Shown: positions 1-9,075, counted from the stretch's first letter. The stretch is DNA of 36,191 bases from Methanomassiliicoccales archaeon (GCA_013415695.1 JAAEEP010000020.1:1-36191), one strand, 5' to 3'. A program made the numbers and translations. The notes: generated by a model not told the origin, from the sequence alone.

Positions 1-878
1 ATGCACTGGCGCACAATCCAGTCTCTTCCACCTGAAAGCGAAGACCCCGTGGAGCTTTACTGCAGCCTGTCGTTGTGATATGATTTTGATTGTGTAGGGT
101 AGGCGGGAGACGTCGAAGCTCGGGCGCTAGCTCGAGTGGAGTTGCCGATGAAACACCGCCCTTTCGGGATTGTACCACTAACTTCCAAGGAAGGACCTCG
201 ATAGGTGGGCAGTTTGGGTGGGGCGCCACGCCCTCAAAAAGATAACAAGGGCGCCCAATGGTCAGCTCAGGTAGTTCAGAAATCTACCGTCGAGTGCAAG
301 GGCAAAAGCTGGCTTGACGTGGATTAGCCCAACAACAATCCACGATGCGAAAGCAGGGCCTAGCGAACCAATGAGCCTTATTTGTAGGGGCCATTGATAA
401 CAGAAAAGTTACCCCGGGGATAACTGAGTTGTCTCCAGCAAGAGTTCATATCGACCTGGAGGCTTGCTACTTCGATGTCGTCTCTTCCTATCCTGGCAGT
501 GCAGCAGCTGCCAAGGGTGGGGTTGTTCGCCCATTAAAAGGGATCGTGAGATGGGTTTAGACCGTCGTGAGACAGGTTTGTTGCTTTTCGATGGAAGTGT
601 GTTGGTGCCTGACGAGAAGAGTCCTTTAGTACGAGAGGAACAGGGACTCGTGGCCTCTAGTTGATCAGTTGTCTGGCAAGGCATTGCTGAGCAGCCACGC
701 CATCGCGGATAAGAGCTGAAAGCATCTAAGCTCGAAGTCGTCTCGAAAAAGAGGCACCTTACAGCACCCGTAAATGACGGGTTTGATAGGACCGGGATGT
801 ACGCACCGAGGTTCGCCGAGGTGTTCAGTCCGCGGTTACTAACGCTGCTGGCCGCGCTATATGTTCGGCTTAACCGTT
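1..878 (+). rRNA. 23S ribosomal RNA, 3' portion (partial)
   Basis: This is the 3' third of an archaeal 23S rRNA; the 5' part lies outside the window. The sarcin-ricin loop AGTACGAGAGGAAC is at 628-641. The peptidyl-transferase-centre segment around GGGGATAACTGAG is at about 416-428, with AAGAGTTCATATCGACC following at about 440-456. The 3' end is placed at about 878, after GGCTTAACC, by comparison with the usual GGCTTAACC end of domain VI; it could be off by ten bases or so. A T-rich tract follows. No 5S rRNA or tRNA is seen downstream, and the next gene converges from the other strand. All small reading frames inside this stretch are artefacts of the rRNA. Confidence 0.97.
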
Positions 879-900
879 AGGCAGGTTGCGTATGATAGCC

Positions 901-926
901 TTCCAAAATTTTTCTTATTTTAATTT
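901..926 (+). terminator. T-rich terminator after 23S rRNA
   Basis: Just after the mature 23S end there is a run of T-rich sequence, TTTTTCTTATTTTAATTT, at about 909-926. Archaeal RNA polymerase terminates at such T tracts without needing a strong hairpin. The tract also lies downstream of the convergent DUF763 gene, so it could help separate the two transcripts. Confidence 0.55.
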
Positions 927-1000
927 GATAGCGTGCACGCTGAACCGAGATCGGTTCAGTGCCAAGACGTATCAGGTGGGATAGCCATTGGAGTAGTGAT

Positions 1001-2104
1001 CTACCCCATTTCAATATCGGGAGGAACGAACTCTCTCAGCCTCTTGATGGCCATGATCCTATCCTTCGAACCAATCTTGGCCGATTCTATTCCTTCTCTC
1101 AGTATTTCAGTGGATTGATCCATTGATTCTCGATCCACGGGAAACGGAACGCCGTCCTTTCCTCCAACCGCGAAGGAGTACTTCACTGGATCCTTCCATG
1201 ATGGTTCCTTTCCGTACACGAGCTCTCCGATGAGCGCGAGCGCTCGAACTGTGGAAGGACCGACCCCCGGAATCTCCAACATCTCCTCGTAATTCGTTGG
1301 AGAGAACTCGTATGCCTTCCTCATCGCATTCCAGTTGATGCCCCTGGGCATGTTAAGCCTGATCTCCTTTTGACCGCTCCACTGATACAGCGTGGTCTGC
1401 CCTTTTTCGATTGAGACCACGTCGTGCTTCAAATGCTCTGGACCGTCGTTGATCAGGTCAACGGATATCTTTCTCGAATCCCGGCTGATTCTCGAGGTCA
1501 TGTCCAGGACATCCTCCTCTCTCGAGCCGAGTATTGCGGAATGAGGCTCTTCCACGAACTCCTTCAGATCGCCGGAGAACCAGTGATATCTTCGTGCGAA
1601 TCCGGTAAGATCGGACATTCCCTGCTGGATGGTCGCCCAGTTACCTTTCTCGTCGAAAAGGAAGCTATGGTGATAGAGATGATGACCATCCTGCACGGCG
1701 GCGTTGTCAACCTTTGCGCTCATTCTCGATGATCGGACCATCCTTTTCTCGATGTCCACGGAGATTCCCTTGGAATCGGACCAGTCCTCGATGCCCTGGA
1801 TGGCGGTCTTAGAGGCTTTTCCCTTACCCCCGACGATCGCGATATTCTCGCTTCCCTTGAGGGCCTCTTTAAGCGCGCCGCAGGTGACAGTGGTGGTACC
1901 GGATGAGTGCCAATCGAACCCGAGCACGCAGGAAAAGCCCTGGAACCAGAAGGGATCCGAAAGGCGACGCAGGTACTCCCTGGTACCGTACTCCAGGATC
2001 ATCACCTCAGATATGGCGGATGCTAGATCAACCATCCTCGTGAACAGCCATCTTGGCGCGTTCCCGCCGTGAAGGGGAAGGTCGGCAGCACCAACCCTGG
2101 GCAT
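1001..2104 (-). CDS. DUF763 family protein
   Basis: 367 residues. The N-terminus has the DUF763 hallmark of a proline/glycine-rich stretch (ADLPLHGGNAPRWLF) followed by a GFDWHSSGTTTVTCGALKEAL segment. In the C-terminal third, near residue 280, is a helix-hairpin-helix-like element, IPGVGPSTVRALALI, of the type that contacts DNA backbone. The family is widespread in archaea and thermophilic bacteria and its biochemical role is unknown; the hairpin suggests nucleic-acid binding, which is inference. It lies 56 bp downstream of the UPF0216 gene on the same strand and may share its transcript. It converges on the 23S gene. Length is normal for the family, and the ATG start precedes the conserved N-terminus directly. 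Confidence 0.88.
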   Translation of the reverse strand: MPRVGAADLPLHGGNAPRWLFTRMVDLASAISEVMILEYGTREYLRRLSDPFWFQGFSCVLGFDWHSSGTTTVTCGALKEALKGSENIAIVGGKGKASKTAIQGIEDWSDSKGISVDIEKRMVRSSRMSAKVDNAAVQDGHHLYHHSFLFDEKGNWATIQQGMSDLTGFARRYHWFSGDLKEFVEEPHSAILGSREEDVLDMTSRISRDSRKISVDLINDGPEHLKHDVVSIEKGQTTLYQWSGQKEIRLNMPRGINWNAMRKAYEFSPTNYEEMLEIPGVGPSTVRALALIGELVYGKEPSWKDPVKYSFAVGGKDGVPFPVDRESMDQSTEILREGIESAKIGSKDRIMAIKRLREFVPPDIEMG

Positions 2105-2160
2105 ATGACTATCTAGCTAAACGACAGAATAAGCCTTTGCGGTGGGTGGCTCGAAACTGC

Positions 2161-2559
2161 CTATGGCATGTACAGCACGGTGGTCGCGGTCGGAAGGATC
2201 TTCCTCAGGTCGCTGACATGAGGGAAAAACAAGCGCATCTCATCGTCATTCTCGGGCTCCCTCTTGATGAGGTTGGAAACCACCTTAACCTCTATCCTGC
2301 CCCGGATCTTCCATGCACCTCCAGGGTATGCGGTGTCAGTTGATATGTAGATAGGAAGCTTGAGCTTGCGCCTCTCCCTCTCTTCAAGCAGAGATGCGAT
2401 CTTATCGAGCTCTTCTTTTTTCAAGCTGTACTCGGTGCCATCCTTTCCACTATAAGTGGGCTCCTCCTGTTCCAGTAGCTGCTCAAGCGATGATCTCTTT
2501 GCGGGAACGTGCCTGTTCATAGACTGGATGAGCTTCTCGATGGACAGCTGGTCGACCAT
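2161..2559 (-). CDS. UPF0216 (DUF61) family protein
   Basis: 132 residues from the chosen ATG. The open frame continues upstream to 2862, but that extension is Cys/His-rich junk antisense to the next gene. At 2559 a GAGGTG ribosome binding site sits about 8 bases before the ATG, and the family-like sequence begins there (MVDQLSIEKLIQ). Family features are the SLEQLLEQEEPTYSGKDG region, the LKLPIYIS segment, GGAWKIRGRIEVKVV, and a C-terminal KILPTATTVLYMP resembling the 'LP-T-T' ending of archaeal UPF0216 proteins. Function is unknown; it is an archaea-restricted small protein. It is probably the promoter-proximal gene of a UPF0216-DUF763 unit. Confidence 0.82.
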   Translation of the reverse strand: MVDQLSIEKLIQSMNRHVPAKRSSLEQLLEQEEPTYSGKDGTEYSLKKEELDKIASLLEERERRKLKLPIYISTDTAYPGGAWKIRGRIEVKVVSNLIKREPENDDEMRLFFPHVSDLRKILPTATTVLYMP

Positions 2560-2580
2560 CTTATGTGCACCTCGATGTAT

Positions 2581-2612
2581 GGTATATTCTACTTCCATCT
2601 TCGGATATAAGT
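2581..2612 (-). promoter_or_regulatory. Promoter region of UPF0216 gene
   Basis: Read on the minus strand there are two TATA-like elements, CTTATATCC at 2604-2612 and AATATACC at 2581-2588. Either would place transcription start just upstream of the GAGGTG ribosome binding site of the ATG at 2559. Their position argues against the longer reading frame that starts at 2862. Confidence 0.45.
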
Positions 2613-2651
2613 TTTGGTCAGAATTGTTGCTATCTCGGTCAACATTCTCCG

Positions 2652-2679
2652 CCATATTATATAGCGCCGAAACGAGGTG
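2652..2679 (+). promoter_or_regulatory. TATA box and RBS of the lipoprotein gene
   Basis: ATATTATATAG at about 2653-2663 is a good archaeal TATA box, and GAGGTG at 2674-2679 is a ribosome binding site 6 bases before the ATG at 2686. The element is back to back with the UPF0216 promoter, making this a divergent promoter region. Confidence 0.5.
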
Positions 2680-2685
2680 TGAAGC

Positions 2686-3264
2686 ATGAAGGCAAGAGCC
2701 ATTATGGCACTCGTTCTCGCAACCACACTCATGGCCATTACTTTCGTGGGTTGCGTTTCCAGCCCGGAGATCATCCTGCAGGACGGCTTCGAACAGGGAA
2801 TGGGCGATTGGGCAGTGGGTATGGACCTGCCCATCGATCCAGAGACCGATATTCCCGTGCAAGCGAGCGTAGCGATTTCCAGCGAGCGTGCCAGGAGCGG
2901 TGAGGCCTCGATCAACATCACCATCGATGGAAGGCAGGATGATGGAATCGTCTGGGTAATGAGATCGATCACGGTTCCGTCAGATGGTGCGATCGATTTG
3001 AAGATAAGTTTCTTCGTGTACAGCGAGTCGGAATCATTCAACACTATTGCACATGTCGTCGCATACATCGGAGATGATCAGCCGGTGAACGAGAATTCAT
3101 TTGAAAAGCTGGGTCCAGCGAACCCGGCTGAAGGATGGAATGAATTCCATCTCGAGAACAAGTTGGATTCCGACGGCGAGATATGGATCGCGGTGGGCAT
3201 ATCCGTTGCCTGGGAGACCTGGATGACATACTTCATCGATGACATCAGTGTCGCTTCGAAATGA
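2686..3264 (+). CDS. Secreted predicted lipoprotein with jelly-roll-like domain
   Basis: 192 residues. The N-terminus is a typical signal sequence: Lys2, Arg4, then a hydrophobic stretch to about residue 22. It ends in a lipobox-like TFVGC, so Cys23 may be lipidated and the protein held on the outer face of the membrane. The mature part begins with ILQDGFEQGMGDW and ends with WMTYFIDDISVASK. This pattern is common in beta-sandwich (galactose-binding/carbohydrate-binding-like) domains, where 'D-G-F-E-x-G-x-x-x-W' opens and 'I-D-D-I-S-V' closes the fold. I do not recognise a specific family or ligand. It is a single-gene unit with its own promoter. Sugar or polymer binding at the cell surface is a guess from fold resemblance only. 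Confidence 0.72.
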   Translation: MKARAIMALVLATTLMAITFVGCVSSPEIILQDGFEQGMGDWAVGMDLPIDPETDIPVQASVAISSERARSGEASINITIDGRQDDGIVWVMRSITVPSDGAIDLKISFFVYSESESFNTIAHVVAYIGDDQPVNENSFEKLGPANPAEGWNEFHLENKLDSDGEIWIAVGISVAWETWMTYFIDDISVASK

Positions 3265-3370
3265 AAGATTGTCCCGGTTGAGAGAAACCAAAATTTAAGT
3301 GGATACCCTTCAATAACCATTCGCCCCCATAACTGGGAAATCTTATCTTAACGATCAACGAGGAAGGGCG

Positions 3371-4648
3371 ATGAGTGCCGAAGCGAAAACGGATCTCAAG
3401 GACAAGATTGAGACGCATCCATGCTATTGCGAGGATGCTCACAAGAAGTTCGCCAGAATGCACATTCCTATCGCCCCAAGATGCAACATCCAGTGCAACT
3501 ACTGCGATCGAAAGTATGATTGCATGAACGAGTCGAGACCGGGGGTCACAAGCGAGGTTCTCACCCCTGAGGAAGCGGTCGCCAAGATAAGGAATGTGAA
3601 GGAGAAGATTCCCAACCTGAGCGTCATTGGAATAGCGGGTCCAGGTGATCCGCTGGCCAACGACGAGACCTTCAAGGCGCTGGAAATGGTCCACGATGAG
3701 TTTCCCGACCTCACTCTTTGCCTGAGCACCAACGGGCTGAACCTTCCAAAGTACGTGGACAGATTGTGGGAACTAAACGTTCAATTCCTGACCGTGACCA
3801 TGAACGCCGTCGATCCTGAGATCGGGAAGGAAATCTACGACTTCGTGATCTGGGAAGGTGAGACCCTGAGAGGGAGGGAGGCGGCCGAGCGCCTTATCAA
3901 GAATCAACTTGAGGGCATCGAGAGGGCGGTGGATCTTGGCATGTGCGTCAAGGTGAACACGGTATTCATCCCCGAGATCAACGGGAAGCACATCCCAGAG
4001 CTGGCGAAGAAGGTCAAGGAGCTGGGAGCGTACATATCCAACATCATTCCTCTGATCCCAGTCCCGGGTACCAGGTTCGAGAACATGAGGCCTCCAACGC
4101 CCAAAGAGCGAAGGGAGCTCCAGGCACTCTGCGAGGTGGACATCAGGCAGATGAGGCACTGCAAGATGTGCCGCTCCGATGCGATAGGTCTCCTTGGCAG
4201 AGACAGATCAAAGGAATTCGCAGTCATTCCCTGCGGGCAGTGCGAACCCGAACCCGCCACGGAAATGCGCAAAATTGAGAAGAAGGAGTCCTACAAGGTA
4301 GCAGTTGCCTCCTCCGAAGGAGAGAATGTCGACATGCACTTCGGCCACGCGAGGACATTCTACACCTTCGATGTGGAGAGCGGAGCCATTCTGCCCAGGG
4401 GCACGATAAACGTGGAGACCTACGATGAGATCCCAATGTTCGGCGAGGCCCATGCCACCAAGCTGGAAAAGGCCGCTGACGCCCTTACCGTGTTCGATAT
4501 AGTCATCGCTGTCAAGATCGGTCCCCGAGCTGTGGAAGAGCTTAGGAAACATGGAATTCTAGCCTACGCCACCAAGGGGAACATCAACGAGGCGGTGAAG
4601 AAGGCGACAGACCTTTTACATGAGGGAAAGATAGAAGAGTTCGAGTGA
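3371..4648 (+). CDS. nifB: Nitrogenase cofactor biosynthesis protein NifB (radical SAM + NifX-like domain)
   Basis: 425 residues. NifB fuses two [4Fe-4S] clusters and inserts carbide to make NifB-co, the precursor of FeMo-co and related cofactors. The radical-SAM motif CNIQCNYC (Cys38, Cys42, Cys45) is preceded by HPCYCEDAH (Cys18) and followed by RKYDCMNESRPGVTS, the NifB-specific signature. The later CKMCRSDAIGLLGRD carries the second set of cluster ligands, so all known ligand regions are present. From about residue 310 to the end there is a NifX/NafY-like domain (VAVASSEGENVDMHFGHA), a fusion also seen in many bacterial NifBs. An RBS, GAGGAAGG, lies at about 3360-3367. The stop overlaps the possible GTG start of the next gene. 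No nifH, D, K, E or N is in the window, so a role in nitrogen fixation depends on genes elsewhere. Confidence 0.93.
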   Translation: MSAEAKTDLKDKIETHPCYCEDAHKKFARMHIPIAPRCNIQCNYCDRKYDCMNESRPGVTSEVLTPEEAVAKIRNVKEKIPNLSVIGIAGPGDPLANDETFKALEMVHDEFPDLTLCLSTNGLNLPKYVDRLWELNVQFLTVTMNAVDPEIGKEIYDFVIWEGETLRGREAAERLIKNQLEGIERAVDLGMCVKVNTVFIPEINGKHIPELAKKVKELGAYISNIIPLIPVPGTRFENMRPPTPKERRELQALCEVDIRQMRHCKMCRSDAIGLLGRDRSKEFAVIPCGQCEPEPATEMRKIEKKESYKVAVASSEGENVDMHFGHARTFYTFDVESGAILPRGTINVETYDEIPMFGEAHATKLEKAADALTVFDIVIAVKIGPRAVEELRKHGILAYATKGNINEAVKKATDLLHEGKIEEFE

Positions 4649-4653
4649 TTGGC

Positions 4654-6252
4654 ATGAGGGGCGCAGATCTAGTGGTGAGATGCTTGGAAGCCGAAGGCGT
4701 TGATCGCATATTCGGCATACCTGGAGAGGAGAATCTTGATCTTGTGGATGCCCTCATAGACTCCGATATCGAGTTCATCGTCACCAAGCACGAGGAAGGG
4801 GCCTCCCTGATGGCTGAAATCTCGGGAAGGCTTACCCATAGACCAGGAGTCTGCCTTTCCACTCTGGGACCGGGAGCGACAAACCTGGTCACGGGGGTGG
4901 CGGACGCATATCTCTCCCATATCCCAATGATCGCCCTCACGGGACAATTGAGAAGGGAGAGATGCATACCTCCCCAGAAGCAGTACCTTGATCTGGTGAA
5001 ACTTTTCGAACCGGTGAGCAAACAGAGCATTAGCCTAAGGGATCCGGTCAGAATCACGGAAGAGATGAGGAGAGCCTTCGACATCGCCGTCTCGGAAAAA
5101 CCTGGTCCAGTCCACATCGAGCTACCAGAGGATGTGATGAAAGAGGAGATTGAGGGAGAGCCAGTTCCATCTTTCAAAAAGATGAGCGTGTCTGCGGACG
5201 GGGCGGAGCTCGATGCTCTCTGCGATCTCATCATGAACTGCAAGCAGCCTCTGATCATGGCCGGGTATGGCGTGGTGCGTCAGAAAGCGGAAAGGGAGCT
5301 AAGGATGTTCGCGGAGGAGTGGAATATCCCGGTGGCCATGACCTGGATGGGGACGGGCGCGATCCCTTTTGATAATCCACTTTCGCTTCACACGGTAGGT
5401 TTGAGGACGCATGACTTCATGAGAAGGGCGTTCCAGCACGCTGACCTAGTCATTCTGATAGGATACGACATGCTCGAGTTCCAACCTGTTTTCTGGAATA
5501 TCGGGACGGAGAAAAGGACAGCCCACGTGGGACCCCTGCCCGTTGAACCAGCTCAGGGATTCTACCCGGACCTTCAGGTTGTAGGAGACCTCAAGCTAAC
5601 TCTTTCCTCGCTATCTAGCCATGCGACCAGACGAAAGAACTGGACCATTGATCTGCGAAAGGAACTGCACTCCAGAATGGACGAACTGCCCCCGGACGAG
5701 GGTCTCGTCAAACCGCAGCTAGCCGTTCGCAAGATAAGGGACTCTCTAGACAGAGAGGATATCGCCATCTGTGATGTTGGGGCACATCTGCTCTGGATGA
5801 TGAAGCTCTATCCCGTATACAAGGAGAACACCCTGATAGTCTCAAATGGCCTGATACCCATGGGACTGGCAGTGCCCGGGGCAATAGCAGCAAAGCTGGT
5901 TCATCCCGAGAGAAAGGTTGTGGCGGTCTGCGGTGACGGCGGGTTCATGATGACCTCCTGCGAACTGGAGACCGCGGTGAGGCAGGACACTCCCTTTGTC
6001 GCGGTCGTTTTCAACGACTCTGGATATGGTCTCATAGCCACCAGGCAGAGGAATACCTATGGCAGGGAGTATGGGGTAAGGTTCGGCAATCCAGACCTGG
6101 TGAAGTACGCGGAATCATTCGGTGCCATCGGATGCAGGGCCTCATCGGCCCAGGACCTAGGGGAGCTTCTGAACATCTGTCTGGATGAGGCCGTTCCGTG
6201 CGTGATCGATGTACCTGTGGACTATTCTGAGAACGCCAAGCTCACCAAATGA
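4654..6252 (+). CDS. Acetolactate synthase-like TPP-dependent enzyme (large subunit)
   Basis: About 532 residues. It belongs to the thiamine-diphosphate enzyme family of acetolactate synthase, which condenses two pyruvates to acetolactate and CO2. The N-terminal pyrimidine-binding domain starts GADLVVRCLEAEGVDRIFGI and has the cofactor-activating Glu in KHEEGASLMAE. It also has TLGPGATNLVTGVADAY, the standard ALS signature. The C-terminal domain has the TPP/Mg motif GDGGFMMT...FNDSGYG. The 'GIPGEENLDL' variety groups with stand-alone ALS-type proteins; no regulatory small subunit (ilvN) is adjacent. It could be a relative acting on another 2-oxo acid. I use ATG 4654; an in-frame GTG at 4645 overlaps the nifB stop. 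Either way it is translationally close-coupled to nifB. Confidence 0.83.
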   Translation: MRGADLVVRCLEAEGVDRIFGIPGEENLDLVDALIDSDIEFIVTKHEEGASLMAEISGRLTHRPGVCLSTLGPGATNLVTGVADAYLSHIPMIALTGQLRRERCIPPQKQYLDLVKLFEPVSKQSISLRDPVRITEEMRRAFDIAVSEKPGPVHIELPEDVMKEEIEGEPVPSFKKMSVSADGAELDALCDLIMNCKQPLIMAGYGVVRQKAERELRMFAEEWNIPVAMTWMGTGAIPFDNPLSLHTVGLRTHDFMRRAFQHADLVILIGYDMLEFQPVFWNIGTEKRTAHVGPLPVEPAQGFYPDLQVVGDLKLTLSSLSSHATRRKNWTIDLRKELHSRMDELPPDEGLVKPQLAVRKIRDSLDREDIAICDVGAHLLWMMKLYPVYKENTLIVSNGLIPMGLAVPGAIAAKLVHPERKVVAVCGDGGFMMTSCELETAVRQDTPFVAVVFNDSGYGLIATRQRNTYGREYGVRFGNPDLVKYAESFGAIGCRASSAQDLGELLNICLDEAVPCVIDVPVDYSENAKLTK

Positions 6253-6293
6253 ACGGGGTGGCGTTTCAAGGGAACCAGCCAGACTGAAAAGAT

Positions 6294-6303
6294 TGATATA
6301 ATA
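6294..6303 (+). promoter_or_regulatory. TATA box of alaS
   Basis: TGATATAATA lies with its centre 21-24 bases before the ATGATG at 6320/6323. That spacing puts the transcription start at or next to the initiation codon, so the alaS mRNA is probably leaderless. No ribosome binding site is visible. Confidence 0.55.
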
Positions 6304-6319
6304 ACCCCCTAATACTGCG

Positions 6320-8998
6320 ATGATGAACCCATCCGAGTTCGACCTCACCTTCTTCAAGGACGGAAGCTTCATCAGAAGGCAGTGTCCCAAGTGCGGCAGG
6401 TTCTTCTGGACTTTGGGAGATTGGGAGACCTGTGGGGAGCCGCCCTGCGAGGAATACACCTTCATCGGTAACTCTCCCATGCGCAAGAGCCTTGACCTCC
6501 ACCAGACCAGAGAGACTTTCCTGAGCTTCTTCGAGGAGCACGGTCACGGAAGGGTGGCGAGGTACCCCATTGTGGCTCGATGGAGAGACGATGTCTTCTT
6601 CACTCAGGCCTCGATATACGACTTTCAGCCATGGGTCATCAACGGTGTGGTCGATCCACCGGCGAATCCGCTTGTCATATCCCAGACCTGCGTGAGGTTC
6701 AATGACATAGACAACGTGGGAAAGACGGGCAGGCACTTGACATTCTTCGAGATGCTGGCTCACCACGCGTTCAACAAGGAAGGGCATGAGGTGTACTTCA
6801 AGGACCGCACGGTCGAGCTGTGTCACGAGCTCTTCACCGATAGGATGGGCGCGGACCCAAAAAGGATGCGCTACATCGAGGCCTGGTGGGAAGGTGGGGG
6901 CAACTCCGGTCCGTGCTTGGAGGTCATACTGGACGGCGTCGAGCTCGCAACCCTCGTTTTCATGCAGTACAGGGACACCCCGGAAGGAAGGGTCCCGTTG
7001 AGCATGAAGGTGGTTGACACTGGCTACGGTCTTGAACGCATCTCGTGGGTATCACAGGGTTCCTCCTCCGCGTACGAGGCGGTCTTCGGAGAGGTGCTCG
7101 ACTTCCTGAAGGGACAGGTGGATGTCGATCAGGACGAGAGGGTCCTGGTGGAGTACAGCAAGGTCGCGGGAATGACGAACGCTAAGACCGCGTCCGACGT
7201 GAGGATGATAAGGGAGGAGACGGCCAAGCGCATGAGCATCTCGTATGATGACCTCATGACCATCGTCCGGCCCCTGGAGGAGATGTATGTGATATGCGAT
7301 CACACCAGGGCATTGGCGTTCCTCCTGAACGATGGTGTGGTACCTTCCAACGTGCGGGAGGGGTACTTCGCCCGGTTGCTTGTGCGCAGGGCTCTGAGGT
7401 CGATGCGTACCCTGGACTTGGATAGACAGCTCTCTGAGATAGTAGGCAGGCAGGTGGACTTCTTCGTCGAACACTTTCCAGAACTGGACGAGAATCGTGA
7501 GGATATCCTCAAATTGGTGGACGTGGAGGAGGACCGCTACCGGGAGACCCTCTCTCGCGGGAAGCAACTGGTCTCAAAGATCACCAGAGGAATGAAGAAA
7601 GGCGAGAAGATCAGGGGAGAGAAGCTGATCGAGCTCTATGACTCTCATGGCCTGAACCCAGAGATCGTGCAGGAATTCACCTCGGTCGAGGTGGAGGTTC
7701 CCGATGACTTCTACATCCAGGTAGCGGAAAGACATGAGGCTCCGGAGGAGCAGGTCAACGGGTCGATGAAGATGTTTGCCGACTTGCCCGATACTGAGCA
7801 GATATACTATTCCGACCCGACCCTTCACGAGTTCGAGGCTGAGGTGATCTTCATCACCGACGGAGGCGTGATCCTGGACCGGACGGCCTTCTACCCAGAA
7901 GGCGGTGGACAGGAGTGGGATCTCGGCACCCTGGCAGGAAGGAGGGTCACCAAGGTGATCAAGGTCGGCAACTCCATACTGCACTATCTCGATGGCGATC
8001 TGCCTCAAATTGGCGATAGAGTGCTGGGAATCATCGATGTGGAGAGGAGAAGACAGCTGATGAGGCACCACACCGCTGCCCATATAATCAACGGTGTGGC
8101 TAGGAGAATGCTTGGTAACCATGTCTGGCAGGCTGGCGCCCACAAGTCAGTCGAGGAGGCAAGGCTAGACATAACCCACTACGAGAACCTGGACAATGAG
8201 CAGAGGGAAGCCATGGAAATGGAGGCCAACCGAATCGTGCTGGATGATCATCCAATCATGGTTGAGTTCATGCCCCGCGATGCTGCCGAACGCAGGTACG
8301 GGCACAGATTGTACCAGGGGGGAGCCGTTCCAGGGAAGGTCATAAGGGTGGTTGATATCCCCGGGATAGACGCTGAGGCATGCGGAGGCATCCACTGCAA
8401 GCGCACAAGCCTAGTAGGCCCGATCAGGATCAAGAGGACCAGACGCATCCAGGACGGGGTCGTCAGGATCGAGTACTCAGCAGGCTACGCAGCCATCGAT
8501 GAAATGAGAATGGACAGGAATGTAGTGGAGGACATCTCAGATCTGATGAACTTCCCTCGAGAGAAGCTCGTTAAGGGTGCCAAAACCCTATTGGGAGATA
8601 ATAAGAATCTGAGAAAGACCGTGGAGAAGATGCTCTCCGAGAGGACTGAAATCATTGCGGAAATGCTTCTTGAGAGATCGGCGCCCATCGGAGAAGTAAG
8701 GCTAGTGACCTATCTCGACGAGGAGGGGGCGGACATCGCCGCCATCTCCAAGAAGTTGTCCTCGGAGAAAGGACTGATCGTGGTGGCCATGCAGATGGGC
8801 ACGGGCAAGGTGCTGGTATCAAGAAGTCTAGACCTTGACTTGGATTCCAGACTGGTACTCCGGGAGATCAACAAGCTTGTCGGCGGGGGAGGCGGCGGCA
8901 AGCCAGACTTCGCCCAGGGAGGCGGTGCGGATCCGGGGAGTATGCAAGAGGCGATGGCAAAGATAGAGGAGATCATCAGGGACATGATGAAGAGCTAG
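6320..8998 (+). CDS. alaS: Alanyl-tRNA synthetase (archaeal type)
   Basis: 892 residues, the usual size for archaeal AlaRS. It charges tRNA-Ala in the cytoplasm and edits Ser/Gly mischarging. The N-terminal extension with CPKCGRFFW...CGEPPCEEY is the archaeal-specific zinc-like module. The class II aminoacylation core follows (FFTQASIYDFQPW, QTCVRFNDIDNVGKTGRH). The editing domain at about residues 580-700 has both metal-binding motifs, HHTAAHIIN and the CxxxH of ACGGIHCKRT. A C-Ala domain ends with a glycine stretch and GGGADPG. Everything needed for charging and editing appears intact. It has its own leaderless promoter and is followed by the ribosomal protein operon after 119 bp. Confidence 0.96.
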   Translation: MMNPSEFDLTFFKDGSFIRRQCPKCGRFFWTLGDWETCGEPPCEEYTFIGNSPMRKSLDLHQTRETFLSFFEEHGHGRVARYPIVARWRDDVFFTQASIYDFQPWVINGVVDPPANPLVISQTCVRFNDIDNVGKTGRHLTFFEMLAHHAFNKEGHEVYFKDRTVELCHELFTDRMGADPKRMRYIEAWWEGGGNSGPCLEVILDGVELATLVFMQYRDTPEGRVPLSMKVVDTGYGLERISWVSQGSSSAYEAVFGEVLDFLKGQVDVDQDERVLVEYSKVAGMTNAKTASDVRMIREETAKRMSISYDDLMTIVRPLEEMYVICDHTRALAFLLNDGVVPSNVREGYFARLLVRRALRSMRTLDLDRQLSEIVGRQVDFFVEHFPELDENREDILKLVDVEEDRYRETLSRGKQLVSKITRGMKKGEKIRGEKLIELYDSHGLNPEIVQEFTSVEVEVPDDFYIQVAERHEAPEEQVNGSMKMFADLPDTEQIYYSDPTLHEFEAEVIFITDGGVILDRTAFYPEGGGQEWDLGTLAGRRVTKVIKVGNSILHYLDGDLPQIGDRVLGIIDVERRRQLMRHHTAAHIINGVARRMLGNHVWQAGAHKSVEEARLDITHYENLDNEQREAMEMEANRIVLDDHPIMVEFMPRDAAERRYGHRLYQGGAVPGKVIRVVDIPGIDAEACGGIHCKRTSLVGPIRIKRTRRIQDGVVRIEYSAGYAAIDEMRMDRNVVEDISDLMNFPREKLVKGAKTLLGDNKNLRKTVEKMLSERTEIIAEMLLERSAPIGEVRLVTYLDEEGADIAAISKKLSSEKGLIVVAMQMGTGKVLVSRSLDLDLDSRLVLREINKLVGGGGGGKPDFAQGGGADPGSMQEAMAKIEEIIRDMMKS

Positions 8999-9028
8999 CC
9001 TGGCAAGTATCTCTGGGTCACAGAAACC

Positions 9029-9038
9029 CTTATATATA
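9029..9038 (+). promoter_or_regulatory. TATA box of the rps13 operon
   Basis: CTTATATATA at 9029-9038 is a near-consensus archaeal TATA box. Transcription would start near 9058-9062, leaving a leader of about 58 bases before the rps13 start. The leader is longer than for most genes here and begins with a hairpin. Confidence 0.65.
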
Positions 9039-9057
9039 CTTTTGAATGTAGGGGTCG

Positions 9058-9075
9058 ATGCTCCAAGGGGAGCAT
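9058..9075 (+). promoter_or_regulatory. Hairpin in the leader of the rps13-rps4-rps11-rpoD operon
   Basis: ATGCTCC and GGAGCAT form a perfect 7-bp stem closed by the 4-base loop AAGG. It sits close to the predicted 5' end of the mRNA, about 30 bases upstream of the RBS. It could be a target for feedback control by a ribosomal protein such as S4, or simply protect the 5' end; both are inference. Confidence 0.4.

Noticed and set aside
409-684. Open frames on both strands within the first 880 bases
   Set aside because: They lie inside highly conserved 23S rRNA sequence, including the sarcin-ricin loop; they are not genes.
2560-2862. N-terminal extension of UPF0216 by about 100 residues
   Set aside because: It runs antisense through the lipoprotein gene and its promoter; the RBS and family start are at 2559.
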